A stretch of 64,000 nucleotides of DNA from Blastocatellia bacterium (GTDB lineage Bacteria; Acidobacteriota; Blastocatellia; Pyrinomonadales; Pyrinomonadaceae), in assembly GCA_016789145.1 (NCBI GenBank), contig JAEUQI010000001.1:27875-91874 (forward strand). The letters are read 5' to 3'. How positions within the stretch are numbered: position 1 is the stretch's first letter; every line of letters starts with the position of its first letter. Below, one piece after another: positions 1 to 9,541 of the stretch. The notes beneath the pieces are model-generated. The model had not been told where the DNA came from. It made no database searches and was given only the letters and a program-made list of their open reading frames with translations. Position numbers and translations under genes: made by a program.

Positions 1-756
1 CTTGTGAGACAAAACAGCATCCCCGTACAACTTCGCATTCTCATCAATTAATCGATGTAACAACTGTCCGGTTTGTGCATCCCACAAAAACACCATACCG
101 CCAAACGAAACGGCGACGATCTTGCCGTTCGGGCTGAAGGCGTTGGCATAATAAACGGTTCTATTGCACGTTGGGCAGACAGCCGATTTAGACGTTAAAT
201 CGGCCAGTTTCTTTCCATTTTGAGAATCCCACAACTCAGCAACTTCTCCAGTTCCCGTAAATTTAAGCAGTATTCTTTGTCCATCATTACTGACGTATGG
301 ATGAAGAGACTGCGAACCTTTCAACTTTTGAACCTGAAATCGTATCGTTCTCTCAATGCTATCTAGATTCCATATCTCAACCGAAAAGTCGTCACAAGCG
401 ATTGCAAGAATATTTCCGTCATCATTAAGATCTGTCCCGACGTTATATAGATCCATCGGCGCATTCTTGTTGTCTCCACACGGTGCGAAATTCTTTATGA
501 GATTTCCTTTCCGAAAGCTCCACTGTTTAGTCAGACGGTTTCGCGTGGTTAGAAAGATATCACTCTTTTTCGTGAATGTTATTTGATACCGTTCATTCTG
601 AGTGAAATCAAATGTCTCAATCAATCTAAGATTCTCCCGTAGATCGCGCGCTTCTTTTCTCTGAGCGTTCACACGTAAACTCCCGCAGAATCCAAGAATG
701 AATATCATTGTCATTAGAACGAAAGCTCGCGTTAAAGATTTTGACTTTGTACACAT
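1..756 (-). CDS. exported WD40-type repeat protein (3' end outside window)
   Basis: Open reading frame on the minus strand that runs off the left edge; 252 codons are visible. It starts at ATG 756, only 2 bases after the stop of the Rhs gene, so the two are almost certainly co-transcribed. The N-terminus has a basic stretch and a hydrophobic core (about residues 9-25) ending near NAQ, a plausible Sec signal peptide. The rest has WD40-like strands, with repeated xxxWD/WN endings (IWNLDS, ELWDSQNGK, FLWDAQTG) and a CPTC pair near residue 200. WD40 blades act as binding scaffolds. Because it follows an exported toxin-like protein, it could be the cognate immunity protein in the same compartment; this is inference from position only. 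It could equally be an ordinary secreted beta-propeller. Confidence 0.7.
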   Translation of the reverse strand, partial: MCTKSKSLTRAFVLMTMIFILGFCGSLRVNAQRKEARDLRENLRLIETFDFTQNERYQITFTKKSDIFLTTRNRLTKQWSFRKGNLIKNFAPCGDNKNAPMDLYNVGTDLNDDGNILAIACDDFSVEIWNLDSIERTIRFQVQKLKGSQSLHPYVSNDGQRILLKFTGTGEVAELWDSQNGKKLADLTSKSAVCPTCNRTVYYANAFSPNGKIVAVSFGGMVFLWDAQTGQLLHRLIDENAKLYGDAVLSHK

Positions 757-758
757 TG

Positions 759-3700
759 TTAATTTCCTCTATTGGCGGCAATTCGGATGCCGAACGCAAA
801 CGGAACCGTGTAGCCGAATACATCTCCAATTCTATGTCCGCTGCCAAAAAAGATATCGGCAAATCGAGGACGACTTGTCGCAAAGAAATTGCTTCTTATC
901 AATTTCAAGTCATAAAAGGTTGAAGAACGAAAAATTTTCCCTTGAGATTTCAGTATCTTTTGGTTGGCCAGCCCTTCGTCATGTGCCTTACAGGTATTAT
1001 CTCTTCCATCGACACCATTCTCCGCACCATTTAACTTTGCCTGTTCGACACCATATCCAGGGCCACAAAAAAACCCATATACCGCGACGAACAAATCTTT
1101 CAGCTTCCGAGTAAACACACTCTTTAGACGCTCCCAGCCGTCTTTCAGCCCTTGCCATGCTCCCTTTAGAACACTCTCTCCCTTCCTCCATGCGCTGTAG
1201 GCTCCATTTGTGACACTGTCCTCGATAATACCAACCAGAGCTCCAACAAACGCAAGCCCAATAACTTTGCCAAGCTGCTTGAATTTTCCTTGAAGTAAGA
1301 GGCCTGTTAGTTCCAAACCTGTGGCAATCTTTCCCGCCCAACTCACAACAGAAAGAACTCCCGACAATATTTTAAAACTAAGCGGAATCGCGACTTTCGC
1401 TCCGAAGTATACCGAGTAAGCGGCTATCGTGCCCGCTCCAAACGTGACAATTGCAAAAATTACAAGAACAGCTATTTGAACCGCGATGTTACTTAAAACC
1501 TTCGTTATGAAACTAGCTATTTTCCTGAAGAACTTTCCAATGGCACCCCAAAAGAGTCCGTCAGGGTCTGTACGATTTATAGGATCGTTCCCGCAGTAGT
1601 TGTAAAGATTCAATGTCTGAGGAACTTCGAGATTACTTGCCTTGATTCCAATTGGGTCAACTTGTGTGAAGCGTCCTTGTTTACTGTCATATGTTCGGTT
1701 GACCGCGTAATCAAGGCCCGTTGATATCGAGCGGTCGTAAGTTGTAAAGCGTTTGTTGCTATTAGTCAGCGAAGATTCATTATTAAGTGCCGTTCCGAAC
1801 GGAAGATGGGCTTGTTCAGACGACGTGCCTAAAACCTGACTACTCTTTACTCTAGTTCCGAGCCTATCGGGATGGTTAAACTCAATCAATTCTCCGCCGG
1901 ACCCATTTGGGGTAACGGTCGCGAGCTCGAAATCTCCAAGGTAAGTGTAACCCCTCGTCCAAGTCGGAATTGCACTTTGGAATTCGGTATATTCGGCAAG
2001 TGTTGTTCCACCTACGCCGGCCGCAAGTTTCACGTAGCCGATCCCGATTTCCCAATTCATTACGCGCGCGTTTGTCGAGCCATAGTGGAACCATTGAAGC
2101 GTAACACCGTCGCTTTCTCGTTTGACAACAGAAATTCGATTCCCAGCATCGTATTCGTAGTTTAGCCACGTGACTCCGTCCTCGGCAATTGCTCGTGTTT
2201 GATTACCAGCATTGTCGTACTCAAAACCCGACGTAGTGATTCTGTTAGAGGCGTTGTCATACGAAAGGGCAGCGATACCGTCTCGCGGCATTGTGTTGCC
2301 ATCGGCCGCAATGCCGTTAACGCCTACGCTCGTGCGGTTCCCGTAGCGATCATACGCATACGATTGCACCGAAAGCGTCTTGTTCGGGCCGCCCCACGAT
2401 TCTTTCAATCTACCGACAACGTCGAAGACATATTCACGGTTCTTGTTGTTGTTGAGATTGTCAACGATCTTGGTCAAGTGACCTGTCTTGCCGTTTAAAG
2501 TTCCTACCGAACCACTGCGATTGTACTCGTAACTGAGATTCATCAACTGAGTGGTGCCGTTTTTGGTCGCTTTTTGATTAGTCAATAACCCTGTTTGCTG
2601 GTCGAACGTGTATTCCTCTTTGACCTGATTCGTAGCGTTCGCTCCTATCATTATCTCAGTCACTTGGTCAGAAGCATCGTAAATAGGAGCACTCGCCTGC
2701 AAAACAGAGTTATAGCTTATTGATTCGGCGCGATTTGCGGAATCATAGGTATGGGAAACGATTTTTCTAGGGCTACCTGCAAGGCCATATTGAGCCGGAT
2801 AATGAACTTCTTTTACTCGATCGAGAGTGTCGTAAAGATAGCTCGTCGTCATCGGATAGTTTTCACGCGACGCCACTTTCTGTTTGTACTCGCTGACTCG
2901 CGATTCACTGTCGTAGAGATACTCTTCGGTAAGAATGCCCTGCGTTTCGATCTTCTTGATTCGGCTCTTATCGCCGGTCGTCTCATATTCATAAGAAACT
3001 AGAGCACCCCAAGTATTATGAATCGTTAAGCCGGATTGGAGCGGTCCAGATGTGTCGTAGCTTCGCGATTGGATGCGATTTAACGGGTCAAGACCGCCGC
3101 CGCTGAGGGTGTACGAGAAATTCGTCCTTACGCCTCTCGCGTCGGTCTTTTGCGTGAGGTTCGAGCGACTGTCGTAAACAACAGCTTCGGCCCAGTTTGC
3201 ACCTGTTTGTCCGGCTCCGATGAAGGCTCCCGCGTCGTTAAGAGTTGCCGTTTGCTCGGCTAGCTTTTGGCGTGTGAGGCGTCCGAGGTCGTCAAACTTG
3301 AATTTTCTGAACTGAACGCCTTGTTCGGTTTGTGTCAAACGCCCAACAGTGTCGTAGCTGTACTTCGTCAAAAGACTTCCGGCTGTGAATACGGAACCGG
3401 TTGGATTGGCAACCGGATCAAGGTTTGGTTCCACGACTTGGATCAATCTGTTCTGCTGATCGTATCTTCCCCAACGGTCACGTCCCCAAGCGTCCTGAAC
3501 GCGAACTCGATTTCCCGGCTGTGCCGTTACAGAGTCCGGAAGTGTTGTCTCGTTGTAAAACGCCTTGGTCTCGCTGCCATCTGGTTCGACGACCTTGATC
3601 AATCGTCTCTGAGAATCATAAAACTTTTCCGACCATTGGATCGTGTCACCTGTCCGATACGGCCTCGATGTTTTCCATTCTTCGCCAAACTTCGTGTACA

Positions 3701-6700
3701 TTGTTTCAGCGATGTCGATGGCTCCCGGAACGTAGGATTCTTCCTTTCGAACCTTCCCGACGCCATTCAAATACTTCTTCGTTTTTCCGGCAGATACTGG
3801 CAACGAGTTGACGATCTGGAATACTTCGTCGGTTGTCGTCATCGCAGTGTCGTCATAACTTAATTCGTTGTATGCTCCAGTTGACGACAGTACCTTTGAT
3901 GGGCGAAGTGTATCTGGGTTGTAGAAGTTTGTAGTAACGAGACCGTTTGCATCGGTTGATGTTTTTACAAGACCGGTTTGGTACAGATAGGTTGACTTAG
4001 CCGTCATCCGATGCGGCGAATTCGGATCGCCGCTTCCTCTAGTTTGGGACATTGGATAGGCATATTGAGTGTCTATCTCAGTAGTATTTGGATCATCGTA
4101 AGATGTGCTGGTTTCTTCGCAGCACGCACTCGAAGATTTAACGACGTTTCCTGTAATGTCGTAGGTTCGAGTTTCAAATATCGAACCAGTCGCATTTTGT
4201 GCATCCGAATAGCTTGTCACTTTTGTAACGTTGCCACGCTTCTCAGTCGCTGGTTCATAGACGCTAACCTGATACCACGCAACACAATACCACGCAGGAT
4301 CTGGAGGTTGGGTGTTGCCACAATTGACCTCACCACATTGCCAGTTACTGCACGCACCATTTTGCGTTGCCGTTGTGAATACATTGTGGGTTTGGAGGTG
4401 TTGTATCACGCCTGGCGTGCTTGTGAAAGGCTGAGCCGCGTAGTTGTCGTATTCGTAGTCAGTACGAGAAACCTTAACGCCTGACGCGTTTTCAATAGAT
4501 GTCGATTTGACCAGATTGAAAACGTGGTTTCCGCTAAGCCACCGGTCGTAGGTGTCCACAATTCCTATATAGCTAGCATCGTTCTCATACTCGGCGTTTG
4601 AGCATCGGAGCAGAACATTTGCATCGTCGTAATCGCAGGAACGAGTTATCTGATTAAACTTATTTGTTCCATAAGTATATTCGGTGCGTACTTCGTCGCC
4701 ATTCTCGTCAAAAGTCTTTGCCCAACCAGGTCGAGGGCTATCGTAGTTTCTGTTTCCGGAAGAGTTGCCCAAATTCCAACTGACAAGTGATGAGGCAACG
4801 GTTACAGGAGTTGACCCGTTCATAACGATTGTGTCATCAGCAAATGTAAGACCGTCTGTCCAAGCTCCCGGAGTCCTGTACGTGTACTGTTTACTGATAA
4901 TTCCCGTCGGTTGAGTCACCGTAACCGAACGAGCCGGACTCAAGCTGGTTCCGTCATGACGAGAATCATTGTCGTTAAATGTGTAGTACGTTATCGCGTC
5001 TTCGTCTACGTCCCGACCGTCCCAATACTCGTTGAGTCGAGTGTAGGTAGGAGCATCTGTCAGTGAGAGGCCATTTGTACGGTTAGCATCATTCGAAGTT
5101 GTGAGCGGATAGTTATACTTGGCCTCTTTTGTTGTTGTGCCTTTGGTCATAGTCCCTTGAGATTGTGGGCCAGTTGACCATGTCATATCTCGCTGTTCGG
5201 AGACTTTAGTTATCATTCCATAGGTCGAGTAAGAATCCGTATCATCGAACCAGTAACCAGTACCCGTTCCGGGATAATAGATGGCGTCGATCACCCAAGG
5301 AGTACTATTCCACGTAATGGGCGTCAATCCAGAAAATGAATGGTTAAGAGACAGTGCTTTGTAATGGAGACGAACAACCGTACGTGTTCGAACGCCATTA
5401 TCTTCCGTGTCCATTCTAGGGGCTCGTATAGAGGTCAAACGATTCAGTGAATCGTAGTGGAAGGTAATGACGCGGCCAAGCGTATCCGTTATATTGGCAA
5501 TCGCTTCGGATGATGGATTTCGATATGCGATCGTTATGAAATTTCCCTGAGCGTCAGTGATTTGCGTTGGGACAGCATGAGTGTTCCCATTCGCCGTTGT
5601 CTCGTACGTTATAGTTGTGCCGTTCGGAAGTCTTGCCCATCCGTTACCGTAGCCGTTGTTGAAAAACGTGCATCCGTAGTCGATCATACTTCCGTCGGTT
5701 GTGTATCCGACGAACCTTGTACCGTTCGACAATGGCGGAAGTGATCCGGCATAGCCGCGACGGGTACCGTCCGCATCGAGCATCATACAACCGCCGAGCG
5801 ATCCCATGAACATCAATCGACCGAAGCCAAGATTCCATCCGGGAGCCGGATATCCGTGGTCGATATCGTAGGTGATCTTGTTGTCGGTTTTTGCCCAAAG
5901 GCGAGAGTTATAATTCAGATTCAAGGCCAAATCGATTCCGCGACCCGGCAACGATACAACGGGAGCTGAGAATTGGAAATTCCCGCTGCCTGCACCACCA
6001 TCCGCCGCCGATCCGGGACGACTGCCAGTACTGTTGCCTGGATCATCTGCGTACGTGTAGTTTGAATCATCCCATCCCTCACCCTCAAGCAGATTCGATT
6101 GAGAACTAGGTTCTTTTATGTCGACTTTCTTTGTGTCACCCTTGGACACCGAAGTTGCGGTAGTAGTTTGAACTACAGTACCGCTTCGTGAAGATACTGA
6201 GTACGTTGTAGCATTCAACGGCACCGAAATCTCAAATGGCTCAACACTAACGGGAATTAGTGCCTCAACTCCGTTCGCCCTCGCTCGTACGGCAAAGGTT
6301 CCCGTAGTTTGTGCTCGAAATGTACGACCGACCATTGGCCGTGCTGGTATTGACCGTCCAACATCTTCGATAGTCCACTCGAAATTGATGCCGCTCAACG
6401 GCTCATCGTCTGCGGCGTATGCGACAGCCGACAGAGTAGTTTCTTGTCCTTGGAGTAAATTCAGCGGACCTGGGAAAATTTCGATGCGAGATACTGGCAC
6501 TGATATTCGACCGGATTTTTTCCCGACGAAAAATCCTGCTAACCTTTGCGGAAAGGAGTCGAGTAGTCCGCTAGACAGAATGGAAAAACGAGCGTCCTGC
6601 AAAACCTTACTACCTGCGAGAGCTACGTGCCTTGGAGCCTCGGGGGCACAAAAGACTGTATTTGAAAATAGCGAGATCAGAAGCACTGCGGAAATAACCG

Positions 6701-6728
6701 AGCGACGCGAGGTAAAATGCGGAAGCAT
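759..6728 (-). CDS. giant exported Rhs/YD-repeat protein with phospholipase A2-like C-terminal domain
   Basis: 1989 aa. A signal peptide (hydrophobic residues about 12-28) is followed by a beta-rich Ig-like segment (about 75-165), then a long YD/Rhs repeat body (about 260-1680, many copies of YDxxGRL-like units) and the Rhs core motif with DPIG at about 1693 and the terminal DPDGLFWG at about 1723. After the core comes a hydrophobic, helix-rich linker (about 1735-1850) and a tip with CGPGYG at about 1888 and DNTCKAHD at about 1913. That pairing matches the calcium loop (CGxG) and the Asp/His-Asp active site of secreted phospholipase A2. Rhs shells are known to encase C-terminal toxins. The Sec-type leader suggests export to the periplasm or surface rather than T6SS loading. 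Lipid hydrolysis is a prediction. Start ATG 6728 is chosen because the leader begins there. Confidence 0.88.
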   Translation of the reverse strand: MLPHFTSRRSVISAVLLISLFSNTVFCAPEAPRHVALAGSKVLQDARFSILSSGLLDSFPQRLAGFFVGKKSGRISVPVSRIEIFPGPLNLLQGQETTLSAVAYAADDEPLSGINFEWTIEDVGRSIPARPMVGRTFRAQTTGTFAVRARANGVEALIPVSVEPFEISVPLNATTYSVSSRSGTVVQTTTATSVSKGDTKKVDIKEPSSQSNLLEGEGWDDSNYTYADDPGNSTGSRPGSAADGGAGSGNFQFSAPVVSLPGRGIDLALNLNYNSRLWAKTDNKITYDIDHGYPAPGWNLGFGRLMFMGSLGGCMMLDADGTRRGYAGSLPPLSNGTRFVGYTTDGSMIDYGCTFFNNGYGNGWARLPNGTTITYETTANGNTHAVPTQITDAQGNFITIAYRNPSSEAIANITDTLGRVITFHYDSLNRLTSIRAPRMDTEDNGVRTRTVVRLHYKALSLNHSFSGLTPITWNSTPWVIDAIYYPGTGTGYWFDDTDSYSTYGMITKVSEQRDMTWSTGPQSQGTMTKGTTTKEAKYNYPLTTSNDANRTNGLSLTDAPTYTRLNEYWDGRDVDEDAITYYTFNDNDSRHDGTSLSPARSVTVTQPTGIISKQYTYRTPGAWTDGLTFADDTIVMNGSTPVTVASSLVSWNLGNSSGNRNYDSPRPGWAKTFDENGDEVRTEYTYGTNKFNQITRSCDYDDANVLLRCSNAEYENDASYIGIVDTYDRWLSGNHVFNLVKSTSIENASGVKVSRTDYEYDNYAAQPFTSTPGVIQHLQTHNVFTTATQNGACSNWQCGEVNCGNTQPPDPAWYCVAWYQVSVYEPATEKRGNVTKVTSYSDAQNATGSIFETRTYDITGNVVKSSSACCEETSTSYDDPNTTEIDTQYAYPMSQTRGSGDPNSPHRMTAKSTYLYQTGLVKTSTDANGLVTTNFYNPDTLRPSKVLSSTGAYNELSYDDTAMTTTDEVFQIVNSLPVSAGKTKKYLNGVGKVRKEESYVPGAIDIAETMYTKFGEEWKTSRPYRTGDTIQWSEKFYDSQRRLIKVVEPDGSETKAFYNETTLPDSVTAQPGNRVRVQDAWGRDRWGRYDQQNRLIQVVEPNLDPVANPTGSVFTAGSLLTKYSYDTVGRLTQTEQGVQFRKFKFDDLGRLTRQKLAEQTATLNDAGAFIGAGQTGANWAEAVVYDSRSNLTQKTDARGVRTNFSYTLSGGGLDPLNRIQSRSYDTSGPLQSGLTIHNTWGALVSYEYETTGDKSRIKKIETQGILTEEYLYDSESRVSEYKQKVASRENYPMTTSYLYDTLDRVKEVHYPAQYGLAGSPRKIVSHTYDSANRAESISYNSVLQASAPIYDASDQVTEIMIGANATNQVKEEYTFDQQTGLLTNQKATKNGTTQLMNLSYEYNRSGSVGTLNGKTGHLTKIVDNLNNNKNREYVFDVVGRLKESWGGPNKTLSVQSYAYDRYGNRTSVGVNGIAADGNTMPRDGIAALSYDNASNRITTSGFEYDNAGNQTRAIAEDGVTWLNYEYDAGNRISVVKRESDGVTLQWFHYGSTNARVMNWEIGIGYVKLAAGVGGTTLAEYTEFQSAIPTWTRGYTYLGDFELATVTPNGSGGELIEFNHPDRLGTRVKSSQVLGTSSEQAHLPFGTALNNESSLTNSNKRFTTYDRSISTGLDYAVNRTYDSKQGRFTQVDPIGIKASNLEVPQTLNLYNYCGNDPINRTDPDGLFWGAIGKFFRKIASFITKVLSNIAVQIAVLVIFAIVTFGAGTIAAYSVYFGAKVAIPLSFKILSGVLSVVSWAGKIATGLELTGLLLQGKFKQLGKVIGLAFVGALVGIIEDSVTNGAYSAWRKGESVLKGAWQGLKDGWERLKSVFTRKLKDLFVAVYGFFCGPGYGVEQAKLNGAENGVDGRDNTCKAHDEGLANQKILKSQGKIFRSSTFYDLKLIRSNFFATSRPRFADIFFGSGHRIGDVFGYTVPFAFGIRIAANRGN

Positions 6729-6820
6729 GAGAAACTCCTTATTGACTTACGTGTAGGTTGCCGTAACTAGGAAAAGATTTGCGACGATATCGAAAACATA
6801 AACTAATCTCGATTAACGTG

Positions 6821-7625
6821 TCAAGAGAAATGTTTGCAGTATGAGAAACGGCCGCTCAGGGGCTGCCTTGGGTGGTTGAGCGTGTGAAAGAGGTTAGGGA
6901 GTCGGTGGTGTTTTTTTTCAGGTGGTCTTTCTACGAAGTTGGCGGCGAGCCAGGCGGTTTGGTTGCCGAAGTCGTTGGCAAAAATCCTTAGGCCGAATGG
7001 GCTAACCGAGCGGGTTTCGATCATGCCCTTGCTGATCGTGTCGGAGACGGTCGCGGTTGAATCGACGTGTTCGGCGGTGGCGTCGTAGTATTAAGCCTGT
7101 AGCCGTAAAGCCGCTATTGCTACCGACGATTGGTACTGTGACCTATTGCTCACGAATCGAGCCGGTGAGGTTCGTTGTGCTTGGCGTCGTGTAGCTGAAT
7201 TTGACCTTGAGCAAACCCGAATCAGTAGCCGAACTGCCGATTCCAATCTGCGTTATCTCCTGACGCGAATTATATATTGCATTCTCAAATCGGCCGTTGC
7301 CAAGCCTCAAACTCCTGATCGATCCTGTGGTGTCGCGGACAATATCGTTGAGATAAACCTTAGAGATACCACCTGACTTTTTTGACCACATTGACGCTAA
7401 ATCGCCATTACCGTGGAAAGTATCACTAACTTCGCATCCCGATGGATATGTCTCTTTCACAAGAGCACCTGAGAGATTGTACTCGTAGGCAGTCGAGTAA
7501 ACATTTTCGTCAGTGATCTGCTGACGTTCCGTCATCGGCCCAAATACATCAAATGCTGTGTAGTTTGTCTTCGATACAGAAGATTTGATGCTGGTTGCCC
7601 GCAAGGTACGCAGTAGCACCTCCAA
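6821..7625 (-). pseudogene. remnant of a second Rhs/YD-repeat gene
   Basis: An open frame at 7143-7625 reads as typical Rhs repeat sequence (YTAFDVFGPMTERQ, YEYNLSGALVKETYPSG) but has no leader, core or tip and ends at a TAG at 7143. Further along the minus strand, Rhs-like words continue in other frames (a YYDATAEHVDST-like stretch near 7085 and IETRSVSPFG near 7020). The segment therefore looks like the frameshifted middle of a decayed or recombined Rhs gene. It lies directly upstream of the intact Rhs gene, as expected for a locus that rearranges Rhs copies. Expression is unlikely. Confidence 0.65.
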
Positions 7626-7943
7626 ATGGAATGGCCGCCACGCTCAGGATGACTGCAGGAATTCCCAAAGGTCGGCCGAGCCGAATGGCACGACCTCAAC
7701 ATCGCCCACCAATAACTAAAGCCCGCTCAATCCGCCTTCCTCCGAGCTCTCCGACCGGATCGGGGGAATGAACTTGTCACCCGCTTGCCAGCAGACCGCT
7801 GACCTAAATCACTGGTCAGAGATTGTGATAAGGCCTAAGCCCCGTACCCCCCAACTCCGCAGAGTCAGCAACTTTAGCGATCGAACGGGCCAGATTTCGA
7901 GCATTTGAGTCAACCGGATACTGTGAGGCATGATTATAAGATT
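7626..7943. other. intergenic stretch without recognisable gene
   Basis: No coding signal was recognised on either strand. It separates the Rhs remnant from the defence-like module and probably holds the promoter of the kinase gene that begins at 7944. An in-frame TTG at 7905 could extend that gene, but it has no ribosome-binding site. Confidence 0.4.
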
Positions 7944-8540
7944 ATGAATGAAACGCCATACGAAGTCATCTACTTGACCGGCCCTCCCGCTTCTGGAAAA
8001 AGTACTCTTGTGGCAAGTTTAGAAACGATTCTTGAGCCATTGAAAACATTCGTCTACAGTAAGGTTTTGGCGGAGTATCTTAGCGAGAATTCTTCTGACA
8101 AGTACTCTCAAGATCAAACGCGAGAGATGTCTGCGCGCGTTATTACACACAAGGACATTGAAAATGTTGATAAGCGATTACTTGCCTTCGTTGCAGAAAA
8201 CGGTAAAAAATCTCACCTTATCATAGACTCTCACGCCGTCACTAAAGAACAATATGGGTTCAGGGTAACGCCATTTTCATTACCGCAGTTACGGAAACTC
8301 AGTCCAACGATGATTTTCTCGCTCTACTCCGAGCCAACGGTTAATGTGATTAGAATCAAGAAGATTAGTCAGGGTAGGCCTCAAGTCTCTGAGTTCGAAG
8401 CAGCGTTTCATTGCGAACTGCAAGCAACGGTAGATCTAGCATATGGCATTAACATAGGGATTCCAGTGTATTTTCTAGTTAGCGACAGACGGCCAAGTGA
8501 TCTGGCAAATGAAATCGCCTGTCGGGCTAAGAAATTGTAG
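7944..8540 (+). CDS. P-loop kinase, archaeal adenylate kinase (AdkA)-like
   Basis: 198 aa from ATG 7944; a TTG 39 bases upstream in the same frame is less likely. Walker A is GPPASGKST at residues 13-21. The later pattern LIIDSHAV, then a leucine/proline-rich stretch, then an acidic/basic lid and a C-terminal AxAY-like helix resembles AdkA-type adenylate kinases, which phosphorylate AMP with ATP. A housekeeping role is unlikely here: the gene sits beside an XRE/ImmA/methyltransferase set and is convergent (2-base gap) with the next gene. It could act on another nucleotide or nucleic acid end. Nucleotide kinase fold: fairly sure. Substrate: unknown. Confidence 0.65.
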   Translation: MNETPYEVIYLTGPPASGKSTLVASLETILEPLKTFVYSKVLAEYLSENSSDKYSQDQTREMSARVITHKDIENVDKRLLAFVAENGKKSHLIIDSHAVTKEQYGFRVTPFSLPQLRKLSPTMIFSLYSEPTVNVIRIKKISQGRPQVSEFEAAFHCELQATVDLAYGINIGIPVYFLVSDRRPSDLANEIACRAKKL

Positions 8541-8542
8541 AG

Positions 8543-9175
8543 TCAGGCGTTTTTGGTCGGGGACCGAGCTTGCTTTACTGCTTTCGCATTCTTAAGTCTC
8601 ACAAAATACGGTTCGATCAGTTCCGCAAGGATCGCTACATCGTACAACGAACTTGAATCTTTGTATGACTCTTTGCGCTGGACAACTGCTGTTACCTGCG
8701 AGGCCGCCACCGGACGCCCGGTTCTTAGATTACTCAACTGCTGAAACCCGATTTTGAAATCCCGTCGAAGTGGAAGGAGGGGTGAAGCGCTGTAACACAC
8801 CAGCGCGAAATGATGCCTCTTAGGGCTCTCAGGATCGTAGCGACTAGTCACACGCGAGCATGAAGGTATTGTAAAGTCATTACCGTCCAATGCTTCTGCC
8901 TCCGTCCACACTACAACTGATGGAGGGTCTATGTCTTTTAGTTTCGCCGCTGTTTTGATTGGGCTGAATATCACTGTCGGACGGGCTGTATGCAGCATCA
9001 GTTCTAGAATTGAGGGGCCGATGGCGTTTCCGATGCCCCACAGAAACACGCCTCCATTTGCCAAACGTTCTTTCTCTTTTCGAAATAGGATTTCTTCAAT
9101 TGGCTCGGCCGCCTCCCCACCAAACCGTGTCCAGCAAAATATGGCGGGCAATTCGAGTAAGCCTGTACTTTCCAT
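8543..9175 (-). CDS. unknown protein, copy B of a two-member local family
   Basis: 210 aa, not recognised. It is clearly related to the 190-aa product of 11188-11760: both have an N-terminal (R/T)xG..E..EEI..K helix, then LWGxG (FLWGIGNAIGP, residues 44-54 here), a central FALV strand, and a conserved C-terminal strand-helix ending in ELIEPYFVRLKN (about 184-196). No signal peptide or membrane segment is seen, so it is probably cytoplasmic. It is divergent from the XRE operon across only 30 bases that contain a short dyad, so it is likely co-regulated with that operon. The invariant tryptophan-glycine motif could be a nucleotide or base pocket, but this is speculation. Confidence 0.7.
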   Translation of the reverse strand: MESTGLLELPAIFCWTRFGGEAAEPIEEILFRKEKERLANGGVFLWGIGNAIGPSILELMLHTARPTVIFSPIKTAAKLKDIDPPSVVVWTEAEALDGNDFTIPSCSRVTSRYDPESPKRHHFALVCYSASPLLPLRRDFKIGFQQLSNLRTGRPVAASQVTAVVQRKESYKDSSSLYDVAILAELIEPYFVRLKNAKAVKQARSPTKNA

Positions 9176-9185
9176 AAACTAAATT

Positions 9186-9202
9186 ATGCACTACTATGCA
9201 TA
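9186..9202. promoter_or_regulatory. candidate XRE operator in a 30-bp divergent intergenic region
   Basis: ATGCA-CTACTA-TGCAT forms an inverted repeat, and the right half lies in an 8-bp palindrome TATGCATA (9195-9202). It ends four bases before the XRE start codon at 9206 and begins ten bases from the start codon of the divergent gene at 9175. An autorepressor bound here would cover both starts. Confidence 0.45.
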
Positions 9203-9205
9203 CTG

Positions 9206-9529
9206 ATGCAAGAAGAGTTCCTGGCTAAATCGCTTCATAAGCTTATACGAGAAAAGCATTTGTCACAGCAGGAGATAGCTGAAATGGCGGGTGTGAGCCA
9301 GTCAACGGTTTCGAGAGCGCTCACAGGTAACATCGTTAGGAGTGGCAAAGGTCGGAGAATGCTATTCAGATTTATGCAACAAGAACTGGATCAGGAGACT
9401 TTGCTTGACGGAAAGGATAAAGTAGTAAGGGCATTCGAGTCTGTTTGGGACGGCTCGGAAGAGCACGCAATAGCGATTGCAAAAATAATCAGTGCTTCCA
9501 ATGGATTATTCCCTGCCAAAAGCGTATAG
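9206..9529 (+). CDS. XRE-family helix-turn-helix regulator
   Basis: 107 aa. A helix-turn-helix at residues 19-40 (LSQQEIAEMAGVSQSTVSRAL) is diagnostic of XRE/Cro-type DNA binding. The C-terminal part (about 55-105) is helical and unrecognised. There is no Shine-Dalgarno sequence before ATG 9206, so the mRNA may be leaderless. The stop lies 12 bases before the metallopeptidase gene, a pairing typical of ImmA/IrrE systems in which the protease inactivates the XRE repressor after a damage or phage signal. By analogy this gene should repress the operon and perhaps the divergent gene. Confidence 0.85.
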   Translation: MQEEFLAKSLHKLIREKHLSQQEIAEMAGVSQSTVSRALTGNIVRSGKGRRMLFRFMQQELDQETLLDGKDKVVRAFESVWDGSEEHAIAIAKIISASNGLFPAKSV

Positions 9530-9541
9530 AGAGGTGAACTT

